A DNA stretch of 64,000 nucleotides from an uncultured Oscillospiraceae bacterium (GTDB lineage: Bacteria > Bacillota > Clostridia > Oscillospirales > Oscillospiraceae), in the NCBI GenBank assembly GCA_934645175.1, contig CAKUDE010000008.1, positions 1 through 64,000 on the forward strand, in the 5' to 3' direction. Positions 1 through 8,084 of this stretch are shown piece after piece. The notes beneath the pieces were generated by a model. It was not told the DNA's origin and ran no database searches. It was given only the letters and a program-made list of their open reading frames with translations. Within the stretch, counting starts at the first letter, position 1. Each line of letters begins with the position of its first letter. A program made the position numbers and the translations under genes.

Positions 1-44
1 CTGTCCGCCGCCCTTCCGGACCGCTCTCTCGCGACAGCTTGCAC

Positions 45-73
45 ATAATACCACACTCCTCCCCCTTTGTCAA
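45..73 (-). promoter_or_regulatory. Minus-strand promoter for a gene off the left edge
   Basis: Read on the minus strand, TTGACA (68-73) and TATTAT (45-50) are separated by exactly 17 bases. The transcript would leave the window to the left, so its gene is not visible. The RNA would begin with a segment able to pair CTGTC with GACAG, which hints at a structured leader or RNA gene. Confidence 0.55.
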
Positions 74-154
74 CCCCTTTTTTTCCTTTTTTTCGGGTTT
101 TTTTGAAATTGCCTTTCGCAGAGCCTTCTCCCGTGAATTTCCAGCGGAAAGTGC

Positions 155-183
155 TTGCATTTTGGGTCGAAAAAAGGTATTAT
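155..183 (+). promoter_or_regulatory. Promoter of the S-layer/M15 peptidase gene
   Basis: TTGCAT (155-160) and TATTAT (178-183) are spaced by 17 bases and lie about 55 bases before the TTG start at 237. Confidence 0.6.
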
Positions 184-236
184 GAGCTTGGAGGAATCCA
201 CTCCGAATCTTCTATTGGAAAGCGAGGCTGTTATCA

Positions 237-1691
237 TTGAAAAAGCGCCATCTCTCGCTATTTCTGGTATTTGTAATGCTTCTCATGGCCGTTCCCACAG
301 TCGGCGCTGCGCAATTTCACGATATCGACGGCCATTGGGCCGCCTCATATATTGAAGAGGTGACGCGCCTCGGCTTTTTTAACGGCACTTCCGAGACGAC
401 GTTCTCTCCCGAAGCACCCATGACGCGCGCCATGTTTGTCACCGCGCTCGGACGTCTCGCCGGTATTGATACAACCCTCTGGACGCACGCCGCGGCTTCC
501 GACCTGTTTTCCGATGTCGGCGGGGGGCAATTCTATACACCCTATGCCGTCTGGGCCGGCGGAACACGCCTTGTGCGCGGCTCAAGCTTCCGTCCCGACG
601 CTCCGATCACACGCCAGGAGGCGGCTCGTATCGTCGTCCGTCTCGGGACGCTTCACGGCTATGAATACCGTCCTGCCGACGGCGTCCGGGATACACCCTC
701 GACTTTCACGGATCTCAACTCCGCCGATGAAGAATATATTGAATACATAGAAATTTTCAGCAGGCTCGGGCTTTTCTTCGGTGCAGACAGTGAGGCGGTC
801 GCCTCCGTTTTCCGTCCTGCACAGACGGTGACTCGCGCGGAGGCGGCGGCGCTTATCAGCCGCATCTACCATAGTCTCCACATTGACAGCGATCTGATTC
901 TTCCGACTTCTCTCACACTCTCTGCCGCTTCGGTGCAGCTTCGCGCCGGCGACGTCTATACGCTCGGCTACGATATCTCGCCGGTCGAAGCGCTCATTGC
1001 CACCTCCGTCTACTGGTACTCCACCGATGAAACCGTCGTTACCGTCAATCAGCGCGGTATCGTAACGGCACGCGGAAAAGGCAGCGCCTCAATCGTTGCC
1101 TATGCCGAAAACGGCGTCACGGCCGTTTGTGAATTCCGTGTCACTGCGGGCGATCTGGCGAGCGAGAACGAGAGCTACAGCGAAAAGTGTATGCGCGTTT
1201 TCGGCGAGGTCGTAGACGATCCGAGAATGTACTACTACCGCAACGGCTCTCACGACTATAACGCCGCTTCGCAGGATATGGTGCGCGTGACGGTTTTGGC
1301 TTGGGACTTCGGCTCGGACGGCAACAAGATCACCAAGACATGGAATGTTTATGTCCACAAAAATATGGCCGAAACCATCGCGGCGATCTTCGACGAGATT
1401 TATCACGGTTCAGAGAAATTCCCGATTCATTACCTCGGCGGTTTCAGCCACGGCGGCCGCTCGGAGCACACCATCGGCACGGCAATTGACATTAACCCCA
1501 ACGAGAACTACTACTGTGACCCGGACGGAAATGCCATCGTCGGCAGCTACTGGAAGCCGGGGGAGGATCCGTATTCCATCCCGCCGGACGGCGACGTCGT
1601 ACGCGCTTTCCGAAAATACGGTTACACGCAGGGAATTTACTGGCACAGCGGTTACAAGGACTATATGCACTTCAGTTATTTCGCAACATAG
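237..1691 (+). CDS. Secreted S-layer homology protein with BIG2 and M15 peptidase domain
   Basis: Predicted cell-wall-bound peptidase of 484 residues. A signal peptide (KKRHLSLFLVFVMLLMAVP) is followed by three S-layer homology repeats (about residues 27-220), a bacterial Ig-like BIG2 domain (about 225-305), and a C-terminal M15-type D-Ala-D-Ala carboxypeptidase domain. Zinc-site residues are visible in SEHTIGTAID (about 408-417) and in YMHFSY near the C-terminus. The SLH repeats should anchor the protein to secondary wall polymer, where the peptidase domain would trim peptidoglycan. The start is TTG, chosen because it opens directly into the signal peptide and has GAGG nine bases upstream. 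It is transcribed alone and ends in a shared terminator. The substrate is inferred from the family. Confidence 0.85.
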   Translation: MKKRHLSLFLVFVMLLMAVPTVGAAQFHDIDGHWAASYIEEVTRLGFFNGTSETTFSPEAPMTRAMFVTALGRLAGIDTTLWTHAAASDLFSDVGGGQFYTPYAVWAGGTRLVRGSSFRPDAPITRQEAARIVVRLGTLHGYEYRPADGVRDTPSTFTDLNSADEEYIEYIEIFSRLGLFFGADSEAVASVFRPAQTVTRAEAAALISRIYHSLHIDSDLILPTSLTLSAASVQLRAGDVYTLGYDISPVEALIATSVYWYSTDETVVTVNQRGIVTARGKGSASIVAYAENGVTAVCEFRVTAGDLASENESYSEKCMRVFGEVVDDPRMYYYRNGSHDYNAASQDMVRVTVLAWDFGSDGNKITKTWNVYVHKNMAETIAAIFDEIYHGSEKFPIHYLGGFSHGGRSEHTIGTAIDINPNENYYCDPDGNAIVGSYWKPGEDPYSIPPDGDVVRAFRKYGYTQGIYWHSGYKDYMHFSYFAT

Positions 1692-1703
1692 GCGAGACAT
1701 AGC

Positions 1704-1739
1704 AAAATGCGGACGCAGAGAACTCTGCGTCCGCATTTT
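1704..1739. terminator. Bidirectional intrinsic terminator
   Basis: A perfect 17-bp inverted repeat (1704-1720 and 1723-1739) with A-rich and T-rich flanks sits between two convergent genes and can serve both strands. Confidence 0.85.
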
Positions 1740-1752
1740 GTTTGCGCTTCGT

Positions 1753-2496
1753 TTATTCCTCCTTGGGGGAATCAAGAATCAACCTGTGAATGTCCCGCTC
1801 GGAGAGATAGGGCAGGTATGGGCGCAGCGCCTCAACGCCGTCTCGCTTCAGCGCACGCGCGGCGGCAGGAAGCAACGCGTCCGCTGCCGCAAACGCGAGA
1901 AGCTCGCCAACCCCGTCCCCCTTTTTCTCGTATTCCTCCGCAAGCCGCGCAATCGCCTGCGGCGAAGCATAGGGCAGGCAGTCCGAAACGTCGCCTCCCT
2001 CGGCATAGCAGCGCAGCATCAGTTCATCAATCTTTTCCGTCGTAAGGTAGGGCAAGTACACCTTCAATCCGACCGACGCGGCATATTGCTCCGCAAGCTT
2101 TCCGGCGGACTCCGCACTTAAGTAGGGCAGAATATCCGCAAGCGCATCCGGAGCGACCTCATGCGCATAGGCCTCGACCTCATGCGGCCGTGAGAGGAGC
2201 GCCAGCTCCGCAAGCTGTTCGCCGTCCGCGCCGTGAAGATTGATCCGCTCGCCCGCCGCAGCGCGCAGCACAAGCGGATTACTCTGACCGATCAACGCAT
2301 CGACGGTCGTGCCAAACAGCTTGGCCAGCTCCGGCAGCTTGGAGATGTCCGGCATGGAATTGCCGCGCTCCCAGTTGGAGACCGCCTGAAAGCTGATACC
2401 CATCGCATCCGCCAGCGCCAGCTGCGTCATATTATTCCGCTTGCGAAGCCCTGCGATTCGTTTTCCGATCCGTACCGTATCAAATATGGTTTTCAT
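1753..2496 (-). CDS. XRE-family helix-turn-helix regulator with PYL-repeat C-terminus
   Basis: DNA-binding regulator of 247 residues. The N-terminal HTH_3 domain (about residues 9-65) reads NMTQLALADAMGISFQAVSN, typical of Cro/cI-type proteins. The rest is a helical region with repeated Pro-Tyr-Leu units (ILPYLSAES, YLPYLTTEK, CLPYASPQ, LRPYLPYLSERD) at intervals of about 30-60 residues, suggesting an alpha-solenoid that could sense a ligand or oligomerise. The start MKTIF was chosen because the frame before it looks non-coding and GGAAAGGA lies immediately upstream, although the spacing is short. It lies downstream of an ABC exporter operon but is separated from it by a terminator. The target is unknown. 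Confidence 0.8.
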   Translation of the reverse strand: MKTIFDTVRIGKRIAGLRKRNNMTQLALADAMGISFQAVSNWERGNSMPDISKLPELAKLFGTTVDALIGQSNPLVLRAAAGERINLHGADGEQLAELALLSRPHEVEAYAHEVAPDALADILPYLSAESAGKLAEQYAASVGLKVYLPYLTTEKIDELMLRCYAEGGDVSDCLPYASPQAIARLAEEYEKKGDGVGELLAFAAADALLPAAARALKRDGVEALRPYLPYLSERDIHRLILDSPKEE

Positions 2497-2573
2497 TCCT
2501 TTCCGCCGTCCCGGTTTTTCCCGGCGGCACATTGATCGTACCGTAAAGTGCGTAAATTTGACAGCAGGCAATG

Positions 2574-2600
2574 CTTGAGCCGTCGAAAAATCGGCTCAAG
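2574..2600. repeat. Inverted repeat upstream of the XRE gene
   Basis: Nine-base arms CTTGAGCCG (2574-2582) and CGGCTCAAG (2592-2600) enclose a nine-base loop. It lies about 80 bases upstream of the XRE gene and could be an operator or a weak hairpin. No T-run follows on the minus strand. Confidence 0.4.
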
Positions 2601-2650
2601 AGGCGGTTGAATCAATTGTTCCCCCGTGTCAGAAACGCACAGGGTGTTAA

Positions 2651-2683
2651 AAAGCCGCGCCCCGAAGCCCGGAGCGCGGCTTT
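2651..2683 (-). terminator. Terminator of the ABC exporter operon
   Basis: The 10-bp stem AAAGCCGCGC (2651-2660) pairs with GCGCGGCTTT (2674-2683). On the minus strand it runs into T5, ten bases after the ABC gene stops. Confidence 0.85.
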
Positions 2684-2692
2684 GCAATACGA

Positions 2693-4579
2693 TCAGACCG
2701 GCAGCGGCGGCTTATCCTCGAACTGGAGCTGATAAAGCCGATAATAGCGGCCCTTTCGCGCCAGAAGCTCAAAATGAGTCCCCTGTTCGACGATCTTTCC
2801 GTGCGACAGGACGATGATATTGTCCGCGTGCTGGATCGTAGACAGGCGGTGTGCAACGATCAGCATCGTACCGATGTTCATCATGCGGTTGAGCGAGTCC
2901 TGGATCAGCAGCTCCGTCTCCGTATCGATATTGGCCGTAGCCTCATCAAGAATCATGACATCCGGCTTATGCAGAATGGTGCGGGCAAAGGACAGGAGCT
3001 GGCGTTGGCCGGCAGAGAAGTTGTTGCCGCGCTCCCGCACCTCCTCATCGAGTCCGTTATGGAGCTTGTTGATGAAATGATCGGCATTGACATAGCGGCA
3101 GGCGGCCATAACCTCCTCGTCGCTGACATTCTCCTCGCGCAGGACGATGTTGCTGCGGATGGTGCCCGAAAACAGGAACACATCCTGAAGCATCTGTCCG
3201 AAGCGGCGGCGCAGCGAGGCGATCTTGATGCGTCGAATATCAATGCCGTCGATCAGAATCTGCCCCTGCTGAATGTCGTAATTGCGGCAAATGAGTGAGA
3301 GGATCGTGGTCTTACCGGAGCCGGTCGCACCGACGAAGGCGACGGTCTGCCCGGCCTTGACGGTAAACGACACATCCTTCAGCACCCACTCGCCGGGGAC
3401 ATAGGCAAACCAGACGTTACGGAACTCAATGTCGCCCTCGATATGGTCGATATCGACGGCGTCGGGGGCATCCACCAGATCGGGCCGAATATCAAGAATG
3501 GAGAAAATCTTCTCTGCCGAGGCCATAGCGGATTGCAGACGGTTGAACTGCTCGGCAAGGTTTTGCAGCGGGTTGAAGAATTTCGACAGGAACATATAGA
3601 ACGTGACGACCGTGCCGCCGGTGATGACCTGTCCCATAAAGGTCGTATTGCGGATATAGCCGCGGCCGCCGAGATAGAGCAGGCAGAGCACGGAGCTGGC
3701 ATAAAGCATATACACCAGCGGGCGGAAGATGCCGAACACAAAGATCTGATCGCGCTTGGCACGTCCGAGCCTGGCGTTTTTCCCGTTGAACTCCGCAAGC
3801 TTGCGCTCCTCACGGTTGAAGATCTGGATGACCTTCATACCGGAAAGGTTTTCCGACAGAAAGGTGTTGATATCCGTCGTCCCGTCCTTGACCTTACGGT
3901 GTGCTTTGCGGGAAAACTTGCGGAAGATCACGGTAAACAGCAGAATAAACGGCGCAAAGCACAGCACCATCAGCGCAAGCGCGTAATTCTTGATGAGCAT
4001 CGCAACCGTTACGCCCAGCAGCACAAAGGTGTTCTGCACAAGCGTAACAATGATGTTTGTAAACAGCAGCGAGATTGCATTCGTGTCGTTTGTCAGGCGG
4101 GTAACGAGCTTGCCGACCGGCATACTGTGAATCTGCGCGTGGGAAAGATTCTCTATATGAATAAACAGATCCTCACGCAGCTCGGAGATGATACGCTGAC
4201 CGGTCTTTTGCAGCAGGATGGCCTGGAAATAACCGCAGATCAGAGAGACGATCAAAAAGCCCGCATACACGGCCACGCCGCGCCAGAGCTGCGACAGCTC
4301 AAACCTGTCTTTAATCATCTCCTCGATGCCGCCGATCAGCAGCGGCGAGGCAATGCTGTAGGAAATGGAGAAGAGCATCAGAATCAGCACAACCAGAAAG
4401 CGCTTCCAATATCGCTTTGCATAGGGCAGCAGACGGCGCAGCAGCTCGGAGTCCTTCATGTTGCGCTCAAAGCCGATGGCCTTTTTGTCGTCCTTGATGG
4501 TCGAATAGGCAATGATGCAAATGATCGAGATCACGCCGATTACGGCGCCGACGATCAAAAGCGGCAGATATTCACGCAT
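2693..4579 (-). CDS. Heterodimeric ABC exporter, subunit with intact catalytic glutamate
   Basis: Type IV ABC exporter half-transporter of 628 residues: an extra N-terminal helix (about 7-27), a six-helix transmembrane domain (about 55-340) and an ATPase domain (about 370-620). Walker A is GATGSGKTT, the signature is FSAGQ instead of LSGGQ, and Walker B is VMILDEA with the catalytic Glu. It overlaps the preceding half-transporter gene by 8 bp, so the two are translationally coupled and should form one heterodimer, as in BmrCD or TM287/288. It supplies the hydrolysing Walker B and the defective signature. There is no C39 peptidase domain, so it is not a double-glycine bacteriocin processor. 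Multidrug or lipid export is likely; the substrate is unknown. Confidence 0.9.
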   Translation of the reverse strand: MREYLPLLIVGAVIGVISIICIIAYSTIKDDKKAIGFERNMKDSELLRRLLPYAKRYWKRFLVVLILMLFSISYSIASPLLIGGIEEMIKDRFELSQLWRGVAVYAGFLIVSLICGYFQAILLQKTGQRIISELREDLFIHIENLSHAQIHSMPVGKLVTRLTNDTNAISLLFTNIIVTLVQNTFVLLGVTVAMLIKNYALALMVLCFAPFILLFTVIFRKFSRKAHRKVKDGTTDINTFLSENLSGMKVIQIFNREERKLAEFNGKNARLGRAKRDQIFVFGIFRPLVYMLYASSVLCLLYLGGRGYIRNTTFMGQVITGGTVVTFYMFLSKFFNPLQNLAEQFNRLQSAMASAEKIFSILDIRPDLVDAPDAVDIDHIEGDIEFRNVWFAYVPGEWVLKDVSFTVKAGQTVAFVGATGSGKTTILSLICRNYDIQQGQILIDGIDIRRIKIASLRRRFGQMLQDVFLFSGTIRSNIVLREENVSDEEVMAACRYVNADHFINKLHNGLDEEVRERGNNFSAGQRQLLSFARTILHKPDVMILDEATANIDTETELLIQDSLNRMMNIGTMLIVAHRLSTIQHADNIIVLSHGKIVEQGTHFELLARKGRYYRLYQLQFEDKPPLPV

Positions 4580-6365
4580 GGTCGTTCACCTCCGCAGCTT
4601 TTTTCTCCTCGTCGAGCTTTTGCAGCTCGACCATTTCGTGGTATTCCGGGCAGGTACGGTACAGCTCCTCATGCGTGCCGACGGCAACCAGCCGCCCGTC
4701 GTCGAGGAAAACGATCTTGCTCATCTGCTCGACGGTGGAAATACGGTGCGCAATCAGAATCGTGGTCTTACCCCTGCGCTGCTCGCGCAGATTGTTCAGA
4801 ATCACGCGCTCGGTATCCACGTCCACCGCGGATACGGAGTCGTCCAGAATCAGGATGGGCGCGTTCTTCATCAGCGCGCGGGCAATGGAGATGCGCTGCT
4901 TCTGCCCGCCGGAGACGGTTACGCCGCGTTCGCCGAGGACGGTGTCGTAGGCAAGCGCAAAGCCCGTGATGTTGTCGTGGACGTCCGCCATCTTTGCCGC
5001 GCCCTGCACGGCGTCGGAGTCGCTGGAATCCGACGCAAAGGCGATGTTGTTTGCGATGGTGTCGCTGAACAGGAAGTTGTCCTGCGGCACATAGGCGGCG
5101 TACTGCCGCACGGTATGGATGGGGATGGCGTTGATGTCCTTCCCATCGAGATAGAGCGTGCCGTCCGGTACGTTGTAGGTACGCAGGATCAGATCGACCA
5201 GCGTCGTCTTACCGGAGCCGGTCTTGCCGATGAGGCCCACGCTCTCGCCTACGCCAATGTGGAAGGAGACGTTTTGCAGAACGTCAAATTCGCCGCCGGG
5301 GTAGCGGAAGGTCAGGTTGCGGAATTCAATATCGCCGTTGATCCGCTCGACCGGCTCCACGTTTTCCCGGTCGCGCACATCCGGCTGCGCGTCGAGCAGC
5401 TCGCCGATGCGCTGCAGGGAGGCCTTACCGCGCGAGCGCATTTCGATCAGCTCCGACACGGCCATGACCGGCCAGACCGTCGCGGTGAAATAGCCGATGA
5501 ACTCCACAAGCTGGCCGGCATCAAACGTGCCCTTCCAGACAAGATAACCGCCGTAGCCCAGAATAACGCAGATCACAGATTCCACAAAGAGCTGCACCAG
5601 AATATTCAGCATCATGGACGCCTTTGTGTAGCGGACGTTTGCCTCCTCGTTCTCCACATTGAGCTTGCGGAAGAACATCAGCTCCTTCGTCTCCTTGACG
5701 AAAGCCTTGATTACGGAAATACCCGAGATGTTCTCCTGCGAGAAGTCGGAAAGCTCGGAATAGCGCTCCTGACGGATGCGCCACTTGTCCTGAAGGTATT
5801 TGCCGACGATCGTGCTCACTGCCAGCAGGAGCGCCATCGGAATCAGGCACAAAAGCGACAGCAGAATGTTCATGCGCAGCATTTTTGATACCGCAAGGAT
5901 CAGCAAAAACAGCGCGTCGCAGAACATCATCAGTCCGGAGCCGAAGCACTCCTGAACGGTATCCAGGTCGTTGGTAAAGAAAGACATAAGATTGCCGATC
6001 TTGTTGACCTGATAGTACTGCTGCGACAGCGATTCGCAGCGGGCAAACATCCGACTGCGCAGATCCGTCTCCACCTTGATGGCGCTGCCGAAGAAACAGA
6101 TACGCCACAAAAAGCGTCCGAGAATCAAAAGCAGGATCACGACGAGCATCGGACGGCAGATCCGTTCGAGCAGGAAGTCCATATCGAACGGGACACGGAC
6201 GCCGTCCACCAGTACGGAGCCGTCGTTGATGCCGTTGACGACCATGCGGTACAGCTCCGGGATCACAAGCTGAACGTAATCCACCAGAATCAGCGACGCA
6301 AGACCGAGCAGCAGTGCAGGCAGGTACCTGAAATAGTAGCGATTGATATGCTTACCGAAAAGCAC
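4572..6365 (-). CDS. Heterodimeric ABC exporter, subunit with degenerate Walker B
   Basis: Half-transporter of 597 residues, first gene of the two-gene operon. A six-helix membrane domain (about 15-310) precedes the ATPase domain (about 340-585). Walker A is GKTGSGKTT and the signature VSGGQ is intact, but Walker B reads ILILDDS, with Asp where the catalytic Glu normally stands. That substitution marks the non-hydrolysing site of heterodimeric exporters such as BmrC or TM287. The start is GTG (6363-6365) with GAGGTGG four bases upstream. A promoter and an operator-like palindrome lie just upstream, so expression is probably repressed until an inducer appears. The two-gene layout supports one functional pump. 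Confidence 0.9.
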   Translation of the reverse strand: MLFGKHINRYYFRYLPALLLGLASLILVDYVQLVIPELYRMVVNGINDGSVLVDGVRVPFDMDFLLERICRPMLVVILLLILGRFLWRICFFGSAIKVETDLRSRMFARCESLSQQYYQVNKIGNLMSFFTNDLDTVQECFGSGLMMFCDALFLLILAVSKMLRMNILLSLLCLIPMALLLAVSTIVGKYLQDKWRIRQERYSELSDFSQENISGISVIKAFVKETKELMFFRKLNVENEEANVRYTKASMMLNILVQLFVESVICVILGYGGYLVWKGTFDAGQLVEFIGYFTATVWPVMAVSELIEMRSRGKASLQRIGELLDAQPDVRDRENVEPVERINGDIEFRNLTFRYPGGEFDVLQNVSFHIGVGESVGLIGKTGSGKTTLVDLILRTYNVPDGTLYLDGKDINAIPIHTVRQYAAYVPQDNFLFSDTIANNIAFASDSSDSDAVQGAAKMADVHDNITGFALAYDTVLGERGVTVSGGQKQRISIARALMKNAPILILDDSVSAVDVDTERVILNNLREQRRGKTTILIAHRISTVEQMSKIVFLDDGRLVAVGTHEELYRTCPEYHEMVELQKLDEEKKAAEVNDHA

Positions 6366-6396
6366 CGGACCACCTCATTTCTGAAAAGCTCAAAAT

Positions 6397-6413
6397 TAGT
6401 TAGGTTGCCTAAG
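6397..6413. promoter_or_regulatory. Palindromic operator at the ABC exporter start site
   Basis: TTAGG-TTG-CCTAA (6400-6412) is a perfect 5-bp palindrome inside a longer imperfect one. It lies immediately downstream of the minus-strand -10 box (6415-6420), where a repressor would block initiation. TTAG...CTAA symmetry is common for MarR-type sites. No MarR gene is in the window. Confidence 0.5.
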
Positions 6414-6414
6414 T

Positions 6415-6443
6415 ATTCTAGCAGAACGCAACGTAAAAATCAA
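6415..6443 (-). promoter_or_regulatory. Promoter of the ABC exporter operon
   Basis: On the minus strand TTGATT (6438-6443) and TAGAAT (6415-6420) are 17 bases apart, with an extended TGC before the -10. Confidence 0.6.
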
Positions 6444-6488
6444 GCCCCTTTTTTTATTTTTCTTTTCGGCGGTTACGGAAAAATATCT

Positions 6489-6516
6489 TGTGTTCCGCCG
6501 GGCGGCATGGTACAAT
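6489..6516 (+). promoter_or_regulatory. Promoter of the DUF1846 gene
   Basis: TTGTGT (6489-6494) and TACAAT (6511-6516) are 16 bases apart, followed by AGGAGGT (6531-6537) and the ATG at 6545. Confidence 0.6.
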
Positions 6517-6544
6517 ATCGTGTGGAATTGAGGAGGTCAGATAC

Positions 6545-8026
6545 ATGAAGATCGGTTTTGACAACGAAAAGTATTTCTCGCTGCAAACGCAGCGTATTCT
6601 CGAACGCGTCGAGTCCTTTGGCGGCAAGCTCTATCTGGAATTCGGCGGCAAGCTGTTCGATGATTTCCATGCCTCACGCGTGCTTCCCGGCTTCCAGCCG
6701 GACAGTAAGATGCAGATGCTGCTGAAGATGAAGGACGACGCGGAGATCATTATCGCCATCAACGCCAACGACATTGAAAAAAGCAAGGTGCGCGGAGATC
6801 TCGGCATCACCTACGATCTTGACGTCATGCGCCTGATCGACGCCTTCCGCGGTTACGGGCTGTATGTCGGCAGCGTCGTTCTGACGCAGTTTGCGGGGCA
6901 GCATGCGGCGGAACAGTTTGAGCACAAGCTGCAAAATCTCGGCGTGCGGACCTACCGCCACTACCCCATCGCCGACTACCCGACCAATCTGCCGCTGATC
7001 GTCTCGGACGACGGCTTCGGCAGAAACGATTTTATTGAAACAACACGCAAGCTCGTTGTCGTCACCGCCCCGGGGCCCGGCAGCGGCAAGATGGCCACCT
7101 GCCTGAGCCAGCTCTTCCATGAACACCGCCGCGGCGTCGCCGCGGGTTATGCCAAATTCGAGACCTTCCCCGTCTGGAATCTGCCGCTCAAGCATCCGAT
7201 CAATCTGGCCTATGAGGCTGCAACGGTCGATCTGTCCGACGTCAATATGATCGACCCCTTCCATCTGGAGGCCTACGGCGAAACGACCGTCAACTATAAC
7301 CGCGATATTGAGATCTTCCCCGTACTGGACATGATCTTCCGCCGTATTTACGGCAGAAGCCCCTACCGCAGCCCGACGGACATGGGTGTAAATATGATCG
7401 CTTACGCCATTACGGATGACGAGGTCTGCCGAGAAGCCTCGCTGCAGGAGATCGTTCGGCGTTACTACGCCGCCCGCTGCGGCGTTCGCAAGGGCACGGC
7501 GGACAGCGTACAGGTACATAAGCTGGAGATGCTGATGAACTCCTGCGGGCTGGAGCCGTCGATTCGCGCCTGTGTCGCACCGGCCGTCGCGCTCGCCGAA
7601 AAAACGGGTGCGCCCGCTACGGCAATCGAGCTTGCCGACGGTTCGATCGTCACCGGAAAGACCTCTTCTCTGCTCGGCGCTTCCTCTGCGGCGCTGATCA
7701 ATGCTCTGAAGCGTCTGGCACACATTGACGACTCCATCCAGCTCATTTCTCCCACCGTGCTCGAGCCGATCCAGGCGCTCAAGACGGGACATCTGGGCAA
7801 CCACAATCCACGCCTGCACACCGACGAGGTGCTGATTGCCCTCGCCATCAGCGCGGTAACAAATCCCACGGCGGCGCTGGCGCTGAACAAGCTCAGCGAA
7901 CTCAAGGGCTGCCAGATTCACTCCTCCGTCATTCTCTCGCAGGTGGACGAAAATGTTCTCAACAAGCTCGGCATGAACCTCACGGCGGAACCGGTCTATC
8001 AGACCAAGAAGCTATACCACAGGTAA
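6545..8026 (+). CDS. DUF1846 family protein
   Basis: Cytosolic protein of 493 residues belonging to the DUF1846 family, which is widespread in Firmicutes and has no agreed biochemical role. Family hallmarks are the opening MKIGFDNEKYFSLQTQRI, a glycine-rich VTAPGPGSGKMATCLSQLFH segment (about residues 178-197) that resembles a nucleotide-binding loop, and the HLGNHNPRLHTDEVLIAL region near the end. Length fits the family (about 490-500). The start is the ATG seven bases after a strong AGGAGGT, rather than an earlier in-frame codon. It stands alone, divergent from the ABC exporter, and ends in a hairpin shared with the convergent deacetylase gene. The family is confident; function is not known. 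Confidence 0.9.
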   Translation: MKIGFDNEKYFSLQTQRILERVESFGGKLYLEFGGKLFDDFHASRVLPGFQPDSKMQMLLKMKDDAEIIIAINANDIEKSKVRGDLGITYDLDVMRLIDAFRGYGLYVGSVVLTQFAGQHAAEQFEHKLQNLGVRTYRHYPIADYPTNLPLIVSDDGFGRNDFIETTRKLVVVTAPGPGSGKMATCLSQLFHEHRRGVAAGYAKFETFPVWNLPLKHPINLAYEAATVDLSDVNMIDPFHLEAYGETTVNYNRDIEIFPVLDMIFRRIYGRSPYRSPTDMGVNMIAYAITDDEVCREASLQEIVRRYYAARCGVRKGTADSVQVHKLEMLMNSCGLEPSIRACVAPAVALAEKTGAPATAIELADGSIVTGKTSSLLGASSAALINALKRLAHIDDSIQLISPTVLEPIQALKTGHLGNHNPRLHTDEVLIALAISAVTNPTAALALNKLSELKGCQIHSSVILSQVDENVLNKLGMNLTAEPVYQTKKLYHR

Positions 8027-8042
8027 GAAAAACGAAATACAC

Positions 8043-8068
8043 GGGGCTGCGCCAATCGGCGCAGCCCC
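8043..8068. terminator. Bidirectional terminator
   Basis: GGGGCTGCGCC (8043-8053) pairs perfectly with GGCGCAGCCCC (8058-8068) around a 4-base loop, between two convergent genes. Confidence 0.8.
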
Positions 8069-8084
8069 GCTGCTTTCTCCGTAT

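Noticed and set aside
3443..4969. Plus-strand open frame opposite the ABC exporter genes
   Set aside because: It crosses the junction of two real genes and encodes no known domain.
2693..6365. ABC transporter pair as exporter and protease for the Nif11-like array
   Set aside because: Neither protein has a C39 peptidase domain, the genes lie 34 kb away, and the degenerate-site layout fits a multidrug-type heterodimer.
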